A stretch of 64,000 bases of DNA, taken from contig BSBN01000140.1 in the NCBI GenBank assembly GCA_027924645.1, positions 14,142,501-14,206,500 of the forward strand, written 5' to 3'. The translations under genes were made by a program, and so were the position numbers. Numbering within the stretch: position 1 is the first letter of the stretch; each line of letters starts with the position of its first letter. This stretch comes from Cunninghamia lanceolata. Taxonomy: Eukaryota > Streptophyta > Pinopsida > Cupressales > Cupressaceae. Below, one piece after another: positions 1-11,950 of this stretch. Below the pieces are notes generated by a model that saw only the letters and a list, made by a program, of their open reading frames with translations, searched no databases and was not told where the DNA came from.

Positions 1-2
1 GC

Positions 3-2531
3 AAAGATCAGTCTTCTACCGGATTATTGGAATTAGTACATACTGATCTATGTGGTCCGACAAGAATCAAGAGTCTGCAAGGTGATAGATATTTCATGTT
101 ATTAATTGATGATCATTCCCGAATGATGTGGGTCACCTTTCTAAAAGAAAAATCAGAAGCTTTTGAGAAGTTCAAAATCTTCAAAGCTATGGTGGAGAAT
201 CAAACCAGATTGAAACTAAAGTGTCTAAGGTCTGATAGAGGTGGAGAATTTACATCTGGTGAATTCATTGACTTTTGTGAGAAACAGGGTATAAGGAGAC
301 AGTTGTCTGCTCCTAAGACTCCACAGCAGAATGGAGTAGTTGAGAGAAAGAACCGGACCATCCAGGAAGCTGCTAGGACAATGATGTTGGAAGCAAATGT
401 TCCTCAAATGTTTTGGAAAGAAGCTATCAGCACTGCAGTCTACACTCTCAATCGAGTTCAAATCAGAAACAACACCGGTAAGACCCCCTATGAACTCTGG
501 TTTGGCATCACTCCTACTGTGAAATATTTCAGAGTATTTGGTAGCAAGTGTTATATTAAAAGAGATGAAGATCTAGGAAAGTTTGATGCTAGAAGTGATG
601 AAGGAATTTTCTTGGGCTACTCCACTCAAAGCAAAGCATACCGGTGTTACAATAAGAGATTGAGGAAGATGATAGAAAGCACCAATGTGAAGGTTGATGA
701 AGGAATTGAGAAGCCTTCAAGATTTTATGAGTTTGATGAAGATGACCAAGACAGTGTTCAAGGACCTCAATCCTCTCCGGTGAGACAGAGTCAGCCTGAT
801 CCGGTAAATCAGGAAGAAGAGTTAGATTTGAATGAGGCTGATCAAGAAACAGCAGTGCTGGATACTCCCAAAATTCCTAGGTATGTAAGACTGAATCACT
901 CTGAAGATCAGATCATAGGTGACAGAAGCAAAGGTGTACAAACTAGAAGGAATATTGCTCAAGATCAGAATGAATGTTGTCTGATTTCAAAGATTGAACC
1001 TAAAACAATAAATGAAGCCTGCAATGATGAAAACTGGACCAAAGCAATGGAAGATGAACTGATGCAAATTGAGAAAAATCATACTTGGGATCTTGTTCCC
1101 AGACCTAGAGACAGGAATGTAATTGGAACCAAGTGGGTCTTCCGGAACAAACTAAATGAAGCTGGTGAAGTAATCAGAAACAAAGCTAGATTGGTCTGCA
1201 AAGGCTACTCTCAAATAGAAGGAATTGACTTTGAAGAGACTTTTGCTCCGGTAGCAAGAATTGAAGCAGTCAGATTACTTCTTGGATTTGCTGCCTTTAA
1301 AGACTTCAAGGTATATCAGATGGATGTCAAGTCTGCCTTCCTAAATGGTGATCTGGAAGAAGAAGTCTACATTGAATAGCCGGATGGATTTCAATTGTCT
1401 GATAATAATGATATGGTTTTCAAGTTGAAGAAAGCTTTGTATGGATTGAAGCAAGCCCCAAGAGCATGGTATGAAAGGTTGGATAAGCATCTTGTGCAGA
1501 TTGGATTCAACAAAGGTACTGCTGACAGCAACTTATATTTCAAAATTGATCATGAGAACATGCTGATTGTTGAAGTGTTTATGGATGATATCATTTTTGG
1601 AGGAAGAGATAGTATGTGTAAAACTTTTGCAAATCAGATGAAAAGTGAGTTTGAAATGTCTATGCTTGGTGAAATGAATTTCTTCTTGGGTCTGCAAATT
1701 ACTCAAACAAAAGAAGGGATCTTCATTTCTCAGACCAAATATGCGAAAGAATTGTTAAAGAAATTTGGTATGGAAGACTCAAAGCCTATGAACACTCCTA
1801 TGGCAACCGGATGTAAGTTAAGCAAAGATGATGATTCTCCAAAGACAGATCAGACAAAGTATAGATCAATGATTGGTGGATTGTTGTATCTCACTCAAAC
1901 TAGACCAGATATAATGCAAGCTGTTGGTCTTGTGGCAAGATTCCAGGCTGATCCTAGAGAATCTCATGTTATGGCAATCAAAAGAATTTTTAGATACTTG
2001 AAAGGAATAGTTGAGTATGGTCTATGGTATCCTAGAGATCCGGATTTCTCTCTTCATGCTTACACAGATGCAGATTGGGCAGGAGATGTGGATGACCGGA
2101 AGAGCACTAGTGGTGGAGCATTCTTTTTGGGGAAGAGATTGGTTTCTTGGCTAAGCAAGAAACAAGATGCAATATCTCTGTCTACAACTGAAGCAGAATA
2201 CATTGCAGCAGCAGGTAGTTGCACTCAAATCTTATGGATGAAGCAGATGCTAAGAGACATCAAAGTTGAATATGAGGAGCCTATCACAATTTTCTGTGAT
2301 AATTCAAGTGCAATTAATATTTCCAAGAATCCGGTATTGCATTCTAAGACTAAGCACATATCTATCAAATTTCACTTTTTGAGAGAACAAGTAAACAAGG
2401 AAGAAGTCAGATTGGAGTATGTTCCCTCCAAGGATCAGATTGCAGATATCTTTACAAAACCTCTTCCCAAGGACTCTTTTGAATATCTCCGGGAGAAGTT
2501 AGGGGTCATGGCCCCTCCGGTGATGAACTAA
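3..2531 (+). pseudogene. pol: copia pol (integrase, RT, RNase H), one premature stop, 5' partial
   Basis: The frame is open from base 3. Seen in order: integrase core (HTDLCGP, then SDRGGEF, then [12 protein letters not shown], giving the D-D-E set), integrase C-terminal region ([26 protein letters not shown]), an acidic linker, RT ([47 protein letters not shown] as the catalytic motif) and RNase H (YTDADWAGD, LSTTEAEYIAAA, FCDNSSAI). A TAG at 1377-1379 interrupts the conserved YIEQPxGF motif exactly at Q, so it reads as a CAG to TAG change. The frame then continues unbroken to TAA at 2529-2531. This is the best preserved copia pol in the window. Confidence 0.93.
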
Positions 2532-2820
2532 GATGGCACTGATGTGCATCAGTCCGGTGGCTATCACAGTCATATCTTGTGATCCGGACTAATGAGGAGC
2601 TGCAACTAAGGGGGAGCAGCTAGTATGATTCTGATGCATGAGAATTGCAAGTATGAGCCCTTTGCCATTGATGTCAAAGGGGGAGAGAAGACATGTGAAA
2701 AACAAGTGGTTGATGATCAAAGGGGGAGCAGTAAAGGAAGAGAAGACATATGAAAAGATGAAGTTCTTGTCTTAATGGTTTTTCACATCATATGTTGCCA
2801 TCAATGACAAAGGGGGAGAT
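2532..2820 (+). other. 3' untranslated region with four polypurine tracts
   Basis: Between pol and the LTR the motif A(A)AGGGGGA occurs four times (about 2608, 2676, 2719 and 2809). The last one abuts the LTR and is the expected plus-strand primer. Repeated polypurine tracts in this place are known in some plant copia lineages such as SIRE/Maximus. Lineage assignment here is inference. Confidence 0.7.
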
Positions 2821-4115
2821 TGTTGCAAGTATGAGGTTATCCAGTGTTGTCATTGATGTCAACATACTCATATTGCATTGACAAGAAGGATTTGATGAGC
2901 TGTGTGCTGAGGATATTGAGAAAATTAGTCTCAGTCAGGAACAGTGAAGAACAGTGATGAGAAGAAGGTAAATGTACTGTATAGGATGAGAACCGGAGGA
3001 TGCGGATTAAAGGGTTAGTAGATATGAGTCTTGAGATGCTACAGTTAAGATTTCAGAGGTCCGCATGAAGATCTGAAGGAGTTGTGGCTGCCGGTATAGA
3101 ACCGGGTCCGGCAAGTATCCGGAGGTGACAGAGGATCACAAAAAGGTCCGGTGAGGTCCGGAATTGTATTATCCTAATCTGCGGATTGGAAGGAGTGTTT
3201 GGGATGTCCTTGTGATGTATCATCCTGATTTGTGTATGATTTGGAGGTCCGGAAGTACCTCTTACATTATGACAGTGGCGACAGACTGTGTTCTTGAAGT
3301 TCCGGATGAGGAAGACAAGAGATCCCAGTAAGCAGAGGAAGTGCGGATGTATCCGGACATTCAAACAGGCTTGTGAAGGTTCTTAGATCATGTTTAGGTT
3401 TTGTTGTTGGTCCGCATTGATGGTAGAGCCCGGAATTGAAGTTATTCTTCCGGATGAAGTTCTTGCTTTGTGTAGCCGACCGGATGAGATGTTCATTCTG
3501 CGAATGTTCTTGTGATGGCCGACCGGATGTGTTATTCATCTTGCGGATACTCCTATGGTTGTTTGCCGACGTAGATGCTTGTTCCTAAGTCGATGTCTTG
3601 TATAAATAATGATTTGTGAATTCATTTCAGTGTGTGGTGTGAGGATGAGTATGGTATAGCGAAGAAACGTGCGAAAGGCAGAGCAGAGATTGTTGCACTT
3701 AATTGGAACTGATCCGGACATGGTAGAGATGTCATTCTCCAGTTCAAGACTGTGATTTTCATCACTTTGTAGACAGTGTGTCTCCTTGTAGGCAGTGGGC
3801 CTCTTTGTGAGCAGTGTGCTCGGGCAGTGAGCCCTTATTGGCATGTGCCATTCATTTTTCCTTATTCTTCTAACAGAGAATAATTCTTGGGTTAATCACC
3901 CCGTGGTTTTTCCCTTAACCGGGTTTTCCACGTCAAAATCTTGGTGTTCAATGTGTTGATGCTTATCTGCCCTTGTGTTTATGTATTATGCTTCCATGGA
4001 TGATTATTTGATATGCTGCTAACTAACAACAGTGAGTTAAGTGTTTGAATGAGAAGAAGTTTTATACAACTGATTCACCCCCCCCCCCTCTCAGTTGTAT
4101 GCCCTAGATCCAACA
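2821..4115 (+). repeat. 3' LTR of copia element A
   Basis: It starts TGTTGCAAGT directly after the polypurine tract and ends GATCCAACA, so it has the TG...CA ends expected of an LTR. Length is 1,295 bp. A TATA-like TATAAATAA lies at 3601 and a poly-C run near 4077-4088. Small ORFs on the opposite strand (3053-3844) have no recognisable content and are incidental. Confidence 0.85.
3601..3609 (+). promoter_or_regulatory. TATA-like box in LTR A
   Basis: TATAAATAA sits about 510 bp before the LTR end, a plausible U3/R position. No expression evidence can be read from sequence. Confidence 0.45.
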
Positions 4116-4379
4116 ATGTACACATGTTGAATTTAAAACAATTTTTTAACCATGTGTTTTTAATCAATATATAGATCAATTAAATTGTAATATTTTAACA
4201 ATCGAATTGTTTGGTTTGTTTGGTGTAGATGATGGCAACAGGGGTCACCATTGATTGAATTAATTTTTCATCGACACCTGTTCATCTCAGGCACCCATTT
4301 GGGGTACATTTTCAATGATTTGTAAATTTGTAAAATTCAGTGTTGAATGTGTGTACAATTAAATATTTATGAACTTATT

Positions 4380-4918
4380 TATGAACTGGTTCAGGGTTCT
4401 TCCACATTGAATCCTCCATCTCAGGGTGTCTTGAGCGTTCCTCCAACATTGGGCATCTCACATGACACTCTTACAGTATGTATATTATTTTAAAAAAATA
4501 TATATACTTAAATTTTTCTATTTTGATATCAGTGTATCTAAAAACATGCACATGTACTATTTAATATTTTATAAATATGTCTATGCAGGTTGACACAACA
4601 ATGAGGATGGGCATTGTAGCACACTTGGATAATCCAAGTTTATATCAGGAGTTGACTGCATTTCAAGTTGTTCAAAAATGTATAACATGTACACAAGTCA
4701 ATTATATATATGTTTTAAAACCTAATTTGTACACACATGTGCTAACTTAAATATAAATGACATTGTAGGAGCTTGTTAGTGACATGTTTCATCAACACAC
4801 AGCACATGCAGAGCAGGAGGACAGAGGAGATGGGCAGCCTGATATGGTATAATTTAAAATTTAGATTATATTTAAATTGAACAATTAAAATATACATTGT
4901 GAACTTAAAGTAAATTTC

Positions 4919-4982
<64 letters not shown>

Positions 4983-5442
4983 TGTTGACATGTACATTCA
5001 AAATTCTTTTTTCTTTTATAGCTCGATACATGTCATGGAGCTAAGCCTGTAGAGACAGGTCCTAGAATAGAGGATTCACAACGAGTTCCTCTTACGGTAT
5101 AATAATTTTTAAATATGATAGTTCTTATAAATTAAATTAAATTAAATCATTTTTAAAATTGTCAAGTATATCTAATTTCAACTTGAACTTTCTCTTGTAT
5201 TAAATAGACTGATTTAGAGCATGGAGAGATAGGTCCAGGTGCACCAGAGCATGCCTCTCAGCCTCACACGGTAATTTAATTTTATGATAAATTATAAATT
5301 TAAAAATTGTCATTAAATTAGATTTCCTTATCATCTTACATCTAATTTCATGTAAATCTTTCTCTTTTACAGAGTGATTCAGGTCATCTGAGTAGTTCGC
5401 ATGGTGTGAAGAGGACTCTTGATGATAGAGATAGTATGTGAT
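4380..5442 (+). other. Chain of small phase-0 putative exons, unrecognised gene remnant
   Basis: Short open blocks are flanked by AG before and GT after: GSSTLNPPSQGV... (about 4393-4474), VDTTMRMGIVAHLDNP... (from 4590), ELVSDMFHQHTAHAEQ... (4769-4846), LDTCHGAKPVETGPR... (5021-5098), TDLEHGEIGPGAPEH... (5209-5271) and SDSGHLSSSHGVKR..., which ends in TGA at 5440-5442. All begin and end in phase 0, with AT-rich gaps of roughly 100-180 bp. I recognise no domain. It could be the 3' end of a low-complexity gene, perhaps carried by a transposon. Exon boundaries are by eye. Confidence 0.35.
4922..4976. repeat. (AT)n microsatellite
   Basis: An almost pure AT dinucleotide run of about 55 bp lies inside one of the putative introns. 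Confidence 0.95.
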
Positions 5443-5454
5443 AGGTTATTGAAC

Positions 5455-5745
5455 ATGGGCTATGTATAATTTGACTATTTCATGGACTATATGTTATATA
5501 CTGTTTGTCATGGAATTTATATATATATTGTTGAACATGGACTTTATATTTTTTTTGAACATGGACCTAGACTTTATATATATATTGTTGAACCTGGACT
5601 TTATATATTTGACTATTTCATGGACTATTTGTTATATACTATTTGTCATGGACTTTAAATATATATATTGTTGAACATGGACTTTATATATTTTTTGAAC
5701 ATGGACCTCGACTTTATATATATATTGTTGGACCTGGACTATATA
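5455..5745. repeat. Imperfect tandem repeat, about 140 bp x 2
   Basis: The motifs TTGACTATTTCATGGACTAT, GTTATATACT.TTTGTCATGG and TTGTTGAACATGGACTTTATAT recur in the same order in 5460-5600 and 5601-5740. A shorter 30-40 bp sub-repeat based on GAACATGGACTTTATAT is visible inside each unit. Confidence 0.75.
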
Positions 5746-7075
5746 TTTTTACATGTCACACAATAAATGCAATCTTATAACAAAATCATACACATGTCAA
5801 AGTAATAATCATGTAAAACCGTCATGTTAGTTTAGGTGCATCCATACATATATCTTTTATCCATGCATACATACATTGCATATACATCATAAACTATAAA
5901 AGCATAACATCACATACATATGTATATACAAGCATCCCTAAATTTAATCATAAATCAAACTCTAATCTGACCATGTGCATGAAGGAAAAGAAATCTAAAG
6001 ATTTGAGATCAACCATAATAAGATATATAGATTGACATCAATAGAAATAATCGATTGTCATATATAAATCTACAAGTGTCAGAGTGTTGATCTAGATTTG
6101 CGCTTAATGAAGAAATTGCATTGAAAGAATTTATGTAGTGATGAGGTCCTAATAAAGTTCCTCCATTCATTCACGGTATGCATATTTAGGTCCTGGTCAA
6201 ATTTTAAGCAATAAAATGGTAAGCAAATCAAAACAAAGCATTAAAAAGTGAGATAAGTTCATGAGGAACTCTTGCCTACTAGGAGGGATCAATCTCTCAC
6301 ATCTTCTCATCTAGAGATCAACTAAGTTATATTAAATGATCATAGCATGGTTATAGTTATATTTATCCAAGTGCCTTGGTGCTTGTTCTTGTGTTGACCA
6401 TGTAATTTAGGAGTCCCTAGAGTAAGAGTCCACGGGAGTGTCCCTTGACCAACCTCTACTACATCTTAAGTAGATTTGTAGCATGGGAGTGTACTACCTA
6501 GGAAATCCTTTAGAAAGTTGCCCCTTTTCAATAATATAAATCTCTATATGTAAGTGTCAGAGTGTTCATCTAGATTTGCGCTTAATGAAGAAATTGCATT
6601 GAAATAATATGTAGTGATGTAGCATGGGAGTGTACTAGGGGAAATCCTTTAGAAAGTCACCCTTTTTCAATAATATCTAGTCATGTCATCTCCTAGACGG
6701 TCCATCTCCTCTCTATCTCTATGTATGGGTTTGTAATAATTTGTTCGTGTTAGTCAAAGTCACCATTGTGTAAATGTGTAATGATGTGCCATAGTAACCC
6801 AATCAACACTACTTGATACCTCAAGGAAGTGAAAGATCTGGTGTGGGTATGGGTCATTGATACCTAGTCTAATATGCTCCAATACCCATACCATAACTAG
6901 AGCAGGATGACTAAATCCTAGTGCCTTATGGTGGACAATCTAATAAAGGTCATGGTAGACCTTGAAGGTAGGATGTCAAACTCCCATAATAAACTTTACC
7001 TAAGTCCACTTGCTCAATGATAGGAGCCTACATACCATATGAGAAAGTGGACATTTTTAGTCCTTCACATGCAAA
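5746..7075. other. AT-rich intergenic DNA with small direct duplications
   Basis: No coding content seen. A segment of about 70 bp beginning GTGTCAGAGTGTTGATCTAG is present at 6075-6145 and again at 6552-6615. A second segment, GTAGCATGGGAGTGTACTA...AAATCCTTTAGAAAGT, is present near 6478-6540 and 6616-6672. The two duplications are interleaved, which suggests local slippage or repair duplication. Confidence 0.6.
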
Positions 7076-7076
7076 G

Positions 7077-7890
7077 TTCAATATTTTTTCCAATCTCTTG
7101 GATCCTATTTTTGTGACTTTGATAATGACCTCTTTGTTAATGTTAAAAATGGTCAAATCATTATAGTTGTATTATATATGGATGACTTACTCATTACGAG
7201 TAGTCTTATTTCTTTAATCCACAAATATAAAAAATAAATTGAACCAGATATTTGAATAACTAATTTAGGGCTTCTGCATCATTTCTTAGGAATGATTATC
7301 TTCTAGGATCATTAATCTATTAGGGTATCACAAGCAAGATACAAATAAGATATATACTTAAAAATTTCAATTATGGTTGACTATAAACCAACTGCTATTC
7401 ATATTAAATTGAGTATTAAACTTGACTCCAAACCTCTATTTGAAAAGACCAATCCTACCTTGTATAGATAGTTAGTAGAAAGCCTTATTTACCATACCAT
7501 ACCTATACTAGACATTACTTATAATATAGTTAGTATTGCATCTAGATTCATGCAAGATCCATATGTGGATCATTGGAAAATGACTAAAAAAATATTGAAG
7601 TATATTAAAAGTACTTTTAAATATGGTTTTTTTTTCCTACAATAAAATGCAAATTTATATGGTTATTGTGATGTTAGTTCTATATTAGTAATTTTGTTCA
7701 TAAGAAATATACTTCCAGGACTATTTCTTTAAATTTAGTGTAGGGACTATCACATGGAGTAATAAAAATCAACCTATAGGGGCTCTATCATCCATGAAGG
7801 GCAAATATAAAAGTTCAATAAAAATATCAAAAAATCAATTGGCTTAAAAGATTATTAAAAGACAAAAAAAACAAAAAAACAAAAAAAAAA
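7077..7890 (+). pseudogene. Decayed copia reverse transcriptase / RNase H
   Basis: Translating piecewise gives recognisable copia motifs in the right order: QSLGSYFCDFDND and VVLYMDDLL (RT catalytic YxDD), LGLLHHFLGM, VSIASRFMQDP..DHWKMTKKILKYIKST (the AVxxxSRFMxxP...KRILRYLKGT block), and GTITWSNKNQPI before the expected RNase H acidic motifs. Stops and frame changes are frequent and no ORF exceeds 60 codons. It is an old copy, unrelated in detail to elements A, B and C. No LTRs were found beside it. Confidence 0.8.
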
Positions 7891-8831
7891 TTATTAAAAG
7901 AGCTTTAGGTAGGTAGTGTTGATAGTACCACCTTGTCATAATAAATGTGTGATAAGGATAACACAATAGGAACCTACACCACTCTATCTATCCAACCTTG
8001 TCATAGGGCAACTTGATTTGTTGTCAAAAGCTCCTACACACTACTCACCAACGAAGCTTGCTCGTTAGATCACTCAAAAATTGAAAAATAAACATGAAAA
8101 TTGAAAAAATAAAAATGTGATTACATTCCCTACCTAGACACCTATCATTTGCAATTAACCTACAACTTGATGCTAACTTTTTGGATGTCTTAAGGGGTCC
8201 TAATTTACGATGTCTTAAGGGGACTTCTTAAGTTCTCAAAATTTGGTGAAGTTGCCCAAGGCAACCAAATTGAACAATATAATAAATCAAATTTAAAGTA
8301 AATTCTAAGTAGAAAAACATGGACATTTAACAAAATAAAATACATAGAATAATAACTTTGATAAATTTAATACTATAGAGTATAAAATTGTGTACATACA
8401 CATGTATACAAATTTCTGTACAAAATGTGTAATAATGTAATTGTGTATGTACATATATGCCAACTCAAAATAATATAAATACAAAATGTCGTTATATGCC
8501 ATCTCAAGAAAATTCAAAACTTGAGGAGAATGTAGCAGGTCTTCATGCCACCTGATGTAAAAATAATATAAGCAATTGATCAATATATCTAAATCAAAAC
8601 ATGTATTTTAATTTATATAAAACTAACTAGATATACACAATTTGTGCCTATATTTACAAGTGCCTCTCAAGTTTTTGTTTCAAAGTATGTGATGAATTTG
8701 TGATGATGGCCTAGGGATATAAAAGGACAAATTAAATCAATTTTAACTAATAACACACAAGAAATATCAAAACATGTATTTAATGTATTTAAAACAACAA
8801 TATAAATCTATTTAACTATATTTACCTGTAT
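7891..8831. other. AT-rich spacer, no gene recognised
   Basis: It contains an A-rich run (about 7862-7892) and two copies of GATGTCTTAAGGGG near 8190-8225. It may belong to the transposon remnant that follows, because CTTAAGGGG repeats recur at 9120-9220. The 92-codon minus-strand ORF at 8305-8583 is AT-rich and has no motif I know. Confidence 0.4.
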
Positions 8832-9084
8832 TTACTTATTCCATTGTACCATCTCCATCCTCTCTTTTTTCCAATACATCGATGATTGTCTCATGGTCTT
8901 CCCTAGAATGTTCCATAGCTCTTTATTTGTAGGTTTTCCATGATACCTCTCCAGTTTTATATTTGTTGCCAACACTAAATGTGAGTAGTGTATAATCTTC
9001 TTATGTGTTTCATAATCTTCGAATGCAGGCAAACCATTCTTCCTTATTAGGTATTTCTGTAGCCAAGTGCCAACAACCACCACT

Positions 9085-9262
9085 GAACCTATTGGATAAT
9101 GATAGCCATCATCAAAGACCTACTTAAAATTTGCTTAAGGGGATCAAAGAAGTTCTTAAAATATGCTTAAGGGGATCAAAGACTTGTTATCAAAATTTGC
9201 TTAAGGGGATGTCTTAAAGGGATCACCAAACCTGTTGGATAAGGAAAGCCATCATCATCTTC
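9085..9262. repeat. Small duplication with CTTAAGGGGATC repeats in the transposase 3' end
   Basis: AACCTRTTGGATAAKGAWAGCCATCATCA occurs at 9086-9114 and again at 9229-9257. Between them lie several copies of a unit reading AAAATTTGCTTAAGGGGATCAAAG. The duplicated piece encodes, on the minus strand, a DDG(Y/F)xYP motif of the transposase C-terminus, so a coding exon edge was copied. Confidence 0.6.
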
Positions 9263-11659
9263 TCAATGTGCTGTTAACTTATGCTTAGTCTCCACACAAC
9301 GAGCCAACCAATATTCAATTTCTTCTTCATTATTCTTTGGTGCAACAACAGCATACACATGTCCTACAAAACAAATTTTGATTAAATAACTTGCACATGT
9401 CCATAAAATTTGACCAATCAACATAGATGCATTCATATGTACACATAAATAAATAAAAGCACTACAAATTAGTAATGAAATGAAATAAAATGAAATGATT
9501 TGAATTAAATTACCTTCTTGTACAAGGTCTGAAACACGGTCATAATCGTCTGATACAAACAGTTGATCATTGTCTTCAATTGTTGTTTCACTTTGATTGT
9601 GTGCTTGTGCAAGTGTCAATGGTCTTTGTTTCCACTCTTCAACCCATTCTGTATTCTCACATGCTTCCTAATCTCTTGAAATACAAAACTGACAAAAACA
9701 TGCAAGCTCCCTTGTCCAGATAGTCCATGTACTTGCATTCAAACTCCTAAATGAATGCCATTTAGTAGATCCTCTAATTGTCTGGCAATCAAGTCTAGGT
9801 AGAATGTTTTCTTCTTCAACCAACCAAAAGAATCGACAAACTGTAGAGTACTCGCTTGATCCAGGTGTACATAATCTTGTATTGCACCAATCTACAATCC
9901 CACGTGCATCTTTAAATTTTACTGCATCCTCAAATTTTAATTGTTGTCTAGCAAGAATTCTTTTAACACACACAACAACTCCATCATGTTCTCCTTTACC
10001 ATGTCTAGCTTCAAAAAAATTCCACATATGTTGGACATTATTCTCCTTATGAACCCTACATAACCAATAGAACATTCAAGCATTCTTGAACTGCCCCATA
10101 CAATTATCTGACCATATAAGATGTTCAGTCATCTGGATTCCTCTTTCTCTTAAATTTATATAAAATATATTAAAACAATATTGAACAAACTTTGATGAGT
10201 GTAACCGGTTGTCACTCAAATAGAAATGATACTCCCTCAAAACTTTTCTATCATTCTCTGTGCTATCATCTGCATGTCTATAAACAATATGAACAAACAT
10301 AGCAAGCTGCACTGAATTGTAATATTGTGATTGAATTTCCTCTTGCGGAGCTAAAGTATAGTTTTTCACAAAATCAACCACTGATAGTATAGTACCAACT
10401 AGAAATGTGTTTCTACATTCATGAAATTGTCCATCAAGCCATCGAGCTTGTTGAGAGTGCTTGACATATTTTGGTACAATTTTACTTTTAAATTCTGATA
10501 TGAATGCATGCACACTAACCTTTTCTATAATTAAATCACAACGCTTTCCAAATTTTTCATCTTTTAAAGAATATTCAACATTTTTAAATCTTTTAACATC
10601 CACTAATTGTTGTCCAAAATCATTTTCAACACTTTCATGCATACAAACTCTTAACAAAGAAAGATTGCCACAACTAGTGCATTGTCTAGAAATACATGAA
10701 CTTAAATAAAAACCTTTTTCATTAGATCTTTCACAGAACAAACTTGATATAAACTCTTTTATTGCTTCAGTTGGCATATTAATATCACATTCCTGTATAA
10801 TCATGTTTCGATGTAAAGTACAATGTATATATTGAAACACATCATAATAATAACGAAATTGAACATGCGTTTTACAACAACAAGATATTCGTTCCTTATT
10901 AATCTTTACATACAATGGTTTGCATTTTTCAAAAGATCTTTGACTTATTTTAATATTACTAGGTAACACTAATTCATCACAAAATTGTCTATAAAATTTA
11001 GTTTGCATTGTATCTAATAGGTGTTTTGGATGAGGATCGTGACCTTTGGACCCCACTCTTAATTTTAAAACATCTCTAGCATTAGACGATACTCTAGTAT
11101 TATCATGCTAATATTTTTTGATCAAAGATCTGATTTCAACATTCAGTTTCATGTCAGATCTTGGGAGTCGACCACTAAAACTCCATCATTTGTTAATTGG
11201 ATCATTTTCTATACTTTCTCTTCTTTTTTCCACTCTTACCAATGTTTTAGGATGTATTTTTAGAATTCCACTAATATTGCTTACCATTCTTCTATTCAAA
11301 GTTGTCTTATTCACTATAGCAGTTGTTATAGCTCATCTTGCTACATTTTTATCTTTGGATCGACTATTACTTCCAATAGACTCAATGGCACTAGCAACAG
11401 TAGACATAGCATGTTTTAGTGATTGATCTTTTCTTCTTGGTTTAACAAAAATGCCTAACATTTTCATTACTTTTCTCATTTTCCACATTCTCATTAATTG
11501 CATCATTAGTTGACATTGAAATGATAGTTTTTTACGATAAAAAAATTCCTTATATAATTTGTTGGCATGTGTTCTTATTTGTCTCCAAGAAATTTTACCA
11601 GGAAGATTATCCAAAACATCTCTTTCAATTTTGAAAAAATATTTCTCATTTTCAACATC

Positions 11660-11950
11660 ACTTTGTAGATTTTCATTTTCACTTTCAGCAAAAGGATTTT
11701 CGTTTTCATTTTCAACAACAAAATGGTTTTCATTTTCATTTTCAACAAAAGGATTTTCGTTTTCATTTTCAACAACAAAACGATTTTCATTTTCATTTTC
11801 AACAAAAGGATTTTCATTTTCATTTTCAACAACAAAACGGTTTTCATTTTCATTTTCAACAACAAAATGGTTTTCATTTTCATTTTCAACAACAAAAGGA
11901 TTTTCATTTTCATTTTCAACAAAAGGATTTTAATTTTCATTTTCAACAAT
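11660..11950. repeat. Coding minisatellite, 27/30 bp units
   Basis: About ten units of CATTTTCATTTTCAACAAAAGGATTTT, some with an extra CAA. On the minus strand, in the transposase frame, each encodes ENENENPFV or ENENEN(H/R/P)FVV. A single change in the repeat unit nearest the N-terminus makes TAA at about 11930. The other two frames also stay open across the array and give artefactual FSFSF and KMKMK ORFs. Confidence 0.9.

Larger units (their letters stand above)
1..4115 (+). mobile_element. Ty1/copia LTR retrotransposon A, 5' part outside window
   Basis: The window opens inside pol. Order is integrase, reverse transcriptase, RNase H, a 3' untranslated stretch with several polypurine tracts, then a 3' LTR. 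Integrase lying before RT is diagnostic of copia elements. The 5' LTR, PBS, gag and protease are not in the window. The LTR end carries the same TGATTCACCCCCC...CTCTCAGTT block seen, in reverse complement, in the LTRs of element B at 19888-27263, so A and B are related families. Five bases after the LTR (ATGTA) would be the target duplication, but its partner lies outside. Confidence 0.93.

Noticed and set aside
3053..3844. Three minus-strand ORFs in the LTR of copia A
   Set aside because: They overlap each other in different frames inside a non-coding LTR and show no domain.
8305..8583. 92-codon minus-strand ORF rich in Tyr and Phe
   Set aside because: Composition reflects AT-rich DNA; no motif.
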